From assembly GCA_027489135.1 (NCBI GenBank), contig JAIYAI010000116.1, positions 1 through 8,176 of the forward strand: a stretch of 8,176 nucleotides of DNA, read 5' to 3'. The stretch comes from Acetobacteraceae bacterium. GTDB lineage: Bacteria; Pseudomonadota; Alphaproteobacteria; Acetobacterales; Acetobacteraceae. Below are positions 5,094 to 8,176 of this stretch, in pieces; position 1 is the stretch's first letter; each line of letters begins with the position of its first letter. The translations under genes were made by a program, and so were the position numbers. The notes under the pieces are model-generated. The model did no database searches. It had not been told where the DNA came from and saw only the letters and a list, made by a program, of their open reading frames with translations.

Positions 5094-6758
5094 CTACGCC
5101 GGGGGGTCCCAGGGGGCAGGCGCACGGCAGTCGATGTCCGTCACGACATCGACCACCACCGGCTCGTTCATCGCCAGCGCGCGTTGCAGGGCGGGGCCGA
5201 TCTCGCCGGGCTGTTCCACGCGGATGCCGGCGACGCCGAATTGCCGCGCCACCTCGGCGAAGTTCGTGGGGCCGAAGCGCAGCACCTGCTCCGCCGCCTG
5301 GGGGCGGTTGCCGGCCTGCTTGAGGTAGGTCGGCCAGCCCTGGCCGAAGCCGGAATTGTTGTTGATCACCAGCACCACGGCGATGCCCCGCCGCCGGGCC
5401 GTCTCAAGCTCCGGAAGGTGGTAGTAGATCGCGCCATCGCCGGACCAGCAGATGACCTTCCGGTCGCCGCCCGCCAGCTTGGCGCCGAGCGAGGCCGGGA
5501 AGGCCCAGCCCAGCGATCCCGCGGCGCGGAGATAGGTCTGGCCGGGCTCCATCTCGATCAGGGTGCCGGTCCAGATGCCGGAATAGCCGGTGTCCGCGAC
5601 GAGAATGCCATCCACCGGCAGCGCCTTCGTGATCTCGGCGGCGAGGCGCGCGGGATCGATGGCGACGGCATTGCTGGCGAGGCGCGGCGCGACCGAGGCG
5701 CGCCAGGCCTCCATCACCCCCTGCGCCCAGGCAAGCCAGGTCCCGTCCCGCGCGGGCCTGCCGAGTTCCGCCGCCAGCGCGGCCAGCGCCGCCTTCGGAT
5801 CGGCCTGCACCGTCACCTCGGCCGTGTAGCTGCGGTGGAACTCCAGCGGGTCGCCATCGATCTGCACGACGCGGACGCTGCCCGGCTTCGGCACCTTCCA
5901 GTAGTGCGTCACCTGGTCGCCGGTGTCGCAGCCGACATAGAGGATCATGTCGGCGGCGCAGGTGATCTCGTTCGCCGGCGGGGCGGAGTAGTTGCCGACC
6001 ACGCCGACATGCAGCGGATGGCGGGTGGAGACGATGCCGCGCGCGCCGAGCGAGGTGCCGAGCGGCGCGGCCAGCGCCTCGCACACCGCGAGCAGTTCCG
6101 CGCCGCAGCCCGAAAGCTCGGCGGCGTCGCCGGCGATGACCAGCACCTTGTTCGCGGACAGCAGCGCCTGCGCGAGCGCCTTGATCGCCACGGGATCGGC
6201 GCCGGGGCGATGCGCCGGCGCTGTCAGCGCGCCGAGGGCGGCGGGGGGTTCCGGGGTATCCGTGGTTTCCACGAACTCGCCCATCAGCCCGTTGAGGTCG
6301 AGATGCACCGGCCGCGGCGGCAGGTTCACCGCCGCCGACCAGGCCTGGCGGAAGACGCGCGGCAGGTCGTCCGCCGCATCGACATTCGCGGCGAACTTGG
6401 TGACGGAGGCGAAGAGCGGCCCGTGCTGCAATTCCTGGTAGGCATTGCGGTGCTGGTGCGAGGTCCGCTTGTGCCCGGTGATGGCCAGCACCGGGCTGCG
6501 TCCGAGATAGGCGTCCTGCAGCCCCGCCGCGAGGTTCGCCGCACCGACCGACTGCGCCGCCACCACGCCGGGCCGGCCGGCCACGCGGCCATAGGCATCG
6601 GCCATGTAGACCGCGGCCTTCTCGGTATGCGCGAGCACGGGCTGCACGCCGATGCGCTCGCACTCCAGCAGGGTCCGCCGCAGCACCGCATCGACGAAGA
6701 AGAGATGCTTCGTGTCCGAGGCGAGCAGGCTGCGCGCCAACCATTCCGCGCCGTTCAT
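5094..6758 (-). CDS. ThDP-dependent enzyme of the acetolactate synthase/decarboxylase superfamily
   Basis: This 554-residue protein has the three-domain layout of ThDP enzymes. The N-terminal Pyr domain carries the activating glutamate E46 in HTEKAAVYMADAYGR. A central TPP-M domain (about 190-330) includes DPVAIKALAQALLSANKVLV and VQIDGDPLEFHR. The C-terminal PP domain has the cofactor motif GDGAIYY (440-446) running to NNN (466-468). Acetolactate synthases carry a GPGxxN segment and SGQ after it; here these read SVGAANLAAG (70-79) and ITGHK (93-97), so acetolactate formation should not be assumed. Likely reactions are decarboxylation or C-C cleavage of a 2-oxo acid or diketone, or carboligation. 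The ORF could begin at 6818, but GGAGGGA lies 6 nt before the ATG at 6758 and homology starts there. It lies upstream of, and close to, the HCDH-like gene. Confidence 0.92.
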   Translation of the reverse strand: MNGAEWLARSLLASDTKHLFFVDAVLRRTLLECERIGVQPVLAHTEKAAVYMADAYGRVAGRPGVVAAQSVGAANLAAGLQDAYLGRSPVLAITGHKRTSHQHRNAYQELQHGPLFASVTKFAANVDAADDLPRVFRQAWSAAVNLPPRPVHLDLNGLMGEFVETTDTPEPPAALGALTAPAHRPGADPVAIKALAQALLSANKVLVIAGDAAELSGCGAELLAVCEALAAPLGTSLGARGIVSTRHPLHVGVVGNYSAPPANEITCAADMILYVGCDTGDQVTHYWKVPKPGSVRVVQIDGDPLEFHRSYTAEVTVQADPKAALAALAAELGRPARDGTWLAWAQGVMEAWRASVAPRLASNAVAIDPARLAAEITKALPVDGILVADTGYSGIWTGTLIEMEPGQTYLRAAGSLGWAFPASLGAKLAGGDRKVICWSGDGAIYYHLPELETARRRGIAVVLVINNNSGFGQGWPTYLKQAGNRPQAAEQVLRFGPTNFAEVARQFGVAGIRVEQPGEIGPALQRALAMNEPVVVDVVTDIDCRAPAPWDPPA

Positions 6759-6764
6759 GGGCGC

Positions 6765-6771
6765 TCCCTCC
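6765..6771 (-). promoter_or_regulatory. Ribosome-binding site fixing the start of the ThDP enzyme
   Basis: GGAGGGA on the minus strand ends 6 nt before the ATG at 6758. The alternative ATG at 6818 has no purine-rich sequence ahead of it. This trims 20 residues from the longest reading frame. Confidence 0.8.
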
Positions 6772-6782
6772 GTGCTGGCGGC

Positions 6783-6811
6783 AGGGTCGTGCCCGGCCGT
6801 CCCAGGGTCAA
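6783..6811 (-). promoter_or_regulatory. Candidate sigma-70-type promoter for the ThDP gene
   Basis: On the minus strand TTGACC (6806-6811) is followed after 17 nt by GACCCT (6783-6788). The -35 is good (5 of 6 to TTGACA) but the -10 keeps only A2 and T6. Transcription would start near 6776, giving a leader of about 18 nt. It would let the ThDP-HCDH-SDR set be expressed apart from the CMD gene. Weak evidence by eye. Confidence 0.28.
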
Positions 6812-6871
6812 GCTTCATTGGCGCACCGATTCACGGCGCCGGGCTGCGCCCTCTGCCGATCGGCGCGCTGG

Positions 6872-7402
6872 TCAGTCCAGCCGATCCGCGTTGTTGATCT
6901 CCAGCGCCTCCAGCACCCGGGAGACGCAGTTGTAGCTGGCGATGGTGACGACCATCTCCACCACCTCCCGCGCCGGCAGGGCCGCCTTCGCTGCCGCGAA
7001 GACATCGTCCGGCACGTGCACGTGCTTCGTCATGGCGTCGCAAAGCGCCAGCGCCGCGGCCTCGGCATCGTCGTAGAGGTCGCGCTTCGCCGCCCAGTCC
7101 GGCAGGGCGTCGAGCTGCGCCTGGGTCAGCCCCTCCTTCACGCCGATCGGCGCATGCGCGGCCCATTCGTACTGCGCGCCGTTGATGGCGGCGACCTGGC
7201 AGATCACGAGCTCGCGCAGCTTCCCCGACAGCACCGTGTCCCAGCGCACCGCATCCCAGAAGCTGATCCAGCCCTTCGCCACGGGCGGCGAGTTCAGCAG
7301 CATGCGATGCAGATGGCCGAGCCGCTTGCGGCTGGCGATGATGGCCGCCGCGGCCTCCTGCTTGTCCGGGTCCTTCGGATCGGCATAGGGGATGCGGGCC
7401 AT
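6872..7402 (-). CDS. Carboxymuconolactone decarboxylase/AhpD-like family protein
   Basis: This 176-residue, all-helical type protein matches the carboxymuconolactone decarboxylase (CMD) family. Its core is KLRELVICQVAAINGAQYEW (61-80) followed by AAH with H83, the usual ...YEWxxH signature, then a C-terminal helical repeat around EVVEMVVTIASYNCVSRVL. The CxxC pair of AhpD-type peroxidases is absent, so thiol-peroxidase activity is unlikely. A lyase or hydrolase-like role on a small acid is possible, but many members have no known activity. The open frame extends upstream to 7729 through the divergent gene. The ATG at 7402 is chosen because AGGAGG lies 7 nt before it and homology begins there. 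It is the first gene of the minus-strand set, 113 nt ahead of the ThDP gene, and divergent from the 155-residue protein. Confidence 0.9.
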   Translation of the reverse strand: MARIPYADPKDPDKQEAAAAIIASRKRLGHLHRMLLNSPPVAKGWISFWDAVRWDTVLSGKLRELVICQVAAINGAQYEWAAHAPIGVKEGLTQAQLDALPDWAAKRDLYDDAEAAALALCDAMTKHVHVPDDVFAAAKAALPAREVVEMVVTIASYNCVSRVLEALEINNADRLD

Positions 7403-7422
7403 CGGGGTTCCTCCTGTCGGTC

Positions 7423-7450
7423 TTGCCGTTTCCGGCGCCGGCGCGATGAT
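7423..7450 (+). promoter_or_regulatory. Candidate promoter for the 155-residue protein gene
   Basis: TTGCCG (7423-7428) and GATGAT (7445-7450) are 16 nt apart, each matching 4 of 6 consensus bases. Transcription would begin near 7457, leaving a leader of about 18 nt before the ATG at 7475. Judged by eye only. Confidence 0.28.
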
Positions 7451-7475
7451 GCCCCCACGATGGAGGGAACACCAA
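7446..7475 (-). promoter_or_regulatory. Candidate divergent promoter for the CMD-family gene
   Basis: On minus, TTGGTG (7470-7475) and CATCAT (7446-7451) are 18 nt apart. The -10 matches 4 of 6 bases and the -35 only 3. Its -10 uses the same ATGATG as the plus-strand candidate, so the two promoters would overlap face to face. Weak. Confidence 0.2.
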
Positions 7476-7942
7476 TGGCCGACCTGCTGATCCTGACCGA
7501 CGGCGCCGCGATGGCGGGCGGGCATCGCTACGAGGATATCGAAAAGCCCGGCGGCGTCTGGACCTTCGTCGAGAAGCCCTCGGGCCCCGCGCCGGCAGGG
7601 GCGGTGCCGTACAAGTTCCTCGCCTCGCTCGGCGACGTCTCGAAGCCCGCGCCCTTCGTCTACACGGTGGAACTGGAAATCGCCGCCGCCGACCTGCCCG
7701 AGATCTTCAAATGGTACGAGGAGGAGCACCTGCCCATGCTCACCTCCTGCCCGGGCTGCATCGGCGGCACGCGCTACCAGCGGCTCGACAACGGCGTGCC
7801 GAACCTGCTGGCGGCCTATCGCTTCACCAGCCCGGAGGTGAACCAGACGCCGGAGTGGATCGCCGCGCGCTCCACCCCCTGGACGGAGCGGCTGCGCGGC
7901 AGCTTCCGCTCCTCCCGCCGCTTCGTGCGCAAGCTGGTCTGA
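7475..7942 (+). CDS. Small dimeric alpha/beta-barrel-like protein (EthD/DUF4286-like), function unknown
   Basis: This complete protein has 155 residues. Its C-terminal two thirds read like a ferredoxin-type dimeric alpha/beta-barrel. A strand FVYTVELEI (61-69) leads to a helix with EIFKWYEEEHLPML (76-89), then CPGCIGGTRYQRLD (92-105), LLAAYRFTSPEV (111-122), and a final PEWIAARSTPWTERLR segment. The WY-x-EEH-P plus PG-RY pattern is seen in uncharacterised proteins of this type and in EthD-like families. The first 60 residues look like another, more divergent strand-rich half. GGAGGGA lies 6 nt before the ATG at 7475, favouring it over an in-frame ATG at 7460. No signal peptide is visible. It is divergent from the CMD gene and 75 nt ahead of a Bug gene. 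Family assignment is from pattern memory and moderately sure; no reaction is proposed. Confidence 0.8.
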   Translation: MADLLILTDGAAMAGGHRYEDIEKPGGVWTFVEKPSGPAPAGAVPYKFLASLGDVSKPAPFVYTVELEIAAADLPEIFKWYEEEHLPMLTSCPGCIGGTRYQRLDNGVPNLLAAYRFTSPEVNQTPEWIAARSTPWTERLRGSFRSSRRFVRKLV

Positions 7943-7944
7943 GG

Positions 7945-7974
7945 TTGCGGCGCCACGCGCGGCGCGGCTAGCCT
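7945..7974 (+). promoter_or_regulatory. Candidate promoter for the downstream Bug/TctC gene
   Basis: TTGCGG (7945-7950) and TAGCCT (7969-7974) are 18 nt apart. The -10 keeps the important T1, A2 and T6. A start near 7981 would give a leader of about 37 nt carrying the small hairpin at 7984-7999. By eye only. Confidence 0.3.
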
Positions 7975-7983
7975 CCTGCGCAA

Positions 7984-7999
7984 GGCCCCTCGAAGGGCC
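7984..7999 (+). repeat. Small hairpin in the leader of the downstream Bug/TctC gene
   Basis: Arms GGCCC and GGGCC pair around a 6-nt CTCGAA loop, immediately before the AGGAGGAGG ribosome-binding site. It is too short to be a convincing terminator of the preceding gene. Another 5-bp stem (GCGCC/GGCGC) lies at 7950-7965. Confidence 0.4.
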
Positions 8000-8017
8000 G
8001 GGACAGGAGGAGGCGTC

Positions 8018-8176
8018 ATGATGCTGCGTTCCGCGCGGCGGCTGCTGGCCGCGGCCATGCTTACCCTCGGGTCTGGCGCCGCATCGGCGCAGGCCCAGGT
8101 GCAGATGATCATCCCCTGGCCCGCGGGCGGCGGCACCGATGTCATCGGGCGGCTGATCCAGCCCGCGCTCTCCGAA
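8018..8176 (+). CDS. Bug/TctC-family periplasmic solute-binding protein (N-terminal part only)
   Basis: The first 53 residues are present; the rest runs past the right edge. The N-terminus is a typical export signal: a basic LRSARR start, a hydrophobic LLAAAMLTLG core and GAASAQA with cleavage likely after ASA. The mature part opens with VQMIIPWPAGGGTDVIGRLI, the hallmark N-terminal ligand-loop motif of the family (PxGGGTD). An AGGAGGAGG ribosome-binding site at 8005-8013 serves the ATG at 8018 or the adjacent ATG at 8021; the first is listed. It is a different paralogue from the one at the left edge, with a shorter lead-in between signal peptide and motif. Same strand as the 155-residue gene, so they may be co-transcribed or separated by the candidate promoter. 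Ligand unknown. Confidence 0.9.
   Translation, partial: MMLRSARRLLAAAMLTLGSGAASAQAQVQMIIPWPAGGGTDVIGRLIQPALSE

Noticed and set aside
6759..6818. Alternative 574-residue version of the ThDP enzyme starting at 6818
   Set aside because: No ribosome-binding site precedes 6818, and the added 20 residues would fall over the candidate promoter.
6855..6864. Perfect 10-nt palindrome GCCGATCGGC near the end of the CMD gene
   Set aside because: Such short palindromes arise often at this GC content, and it is not placed like a terminator or operator.
4419..6935. An 838-codon open frame on the plus strand opposite the ThDP and HCDH-like genes
   Set aside because: It is antisense to two genes with clear family motifs and has a low-complexity Arg/Ala/Gly/His-rich product without recognisable domains. 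High GC removes stop codons from the opposite strand.
7403..7729. Upstream extension of the CMD-family frame
   Set aside because: It overlaps the divergent 155-residue gene on the other strand, and the ATG at 7402 has an AGGAGG site at ideal spacing.

Overview
The window is very GC-rich and almost fully coding, with strong G/C at third codon positions and short intergenic gaps. It carries two periplasmic binding proteins of the Bug/TctC type and assorted catabolic oxidoreductases. This combination fits an alphaproteobacterium of the Acetobacteraceae (Roseomonas-like), although a betaproteobacterium such as a Bordetella relative cannot be excluded from sequence reading alone. No RNA gene, CRISPR array, transposase, prophage gene or replication origin was seen.

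Layout. (1) Positions 1-793, minus strand: a Bug/TctC solute-binding protein whose C-terminus runs off the left edge. (2) 881-1876 and 1977-2723, plus strand: a zinc-free MDR/quinone-oxidoreductase-type enzyme, then a dienelactone-hydrolase-family protein, separated by a cluster of perfect hairpins. (3) 2724-2958: a convergent intergenic region packed with hairpins arranged as a mirror image. (4) 7402 down to 2959, minus strand: five genes in the order carboxymuconolactone-decarboxylase-family protein, ThDP-dependent enzyme, 3-hydroxyacyl-CoA-dehydrogenase-family protein, SDR oxidoreductase, DUF1330 protein. The middle three are tightly packed (a 15-nt gap, then a GTGA overlap). (5) 7475-7942, plus strand: a small protein resembling dimeric alpha/beta-barrel families, divergent from the five-gene set. 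(6) 8018 to the right edge, plus strand: the N-terminus of a second Bug/TctC protein.

How it may work together (inference). The gene set looks like a small-molecule catabolic locus. Bug-type receptors would capture a carboxylate in the periplasm. A ThDP enzyme would make or break a C-C bond next to a carbonyl. Two NAD(P)-dependent dehydrogenases (HCDH-like and SDR) and an MDR reductase would handle redox steps. A dienelactone-hydrolase-like enzyme would cleave an ester or lactone, and the CMD, DUF1330 and barrel proteins would be small accessory enzymes. The substrate cannot be named from the sequence. No CoA ligase, CoA transferase, ring-cleavage dioxygenase, membrane transporter subunit or regulator lies within the window.

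The points most worth a second look are an HCDH-like enzyme with non-canonical residues at two conserved active-site positions, a ThDP enzyme that departs from acetolactate synthases at its GPG-type segment, and the mirrored two-hairpin modules between the convergent genes. Nothing here is clearly a new defence or mobile system; it reads as an under-characterised metabolic locus.
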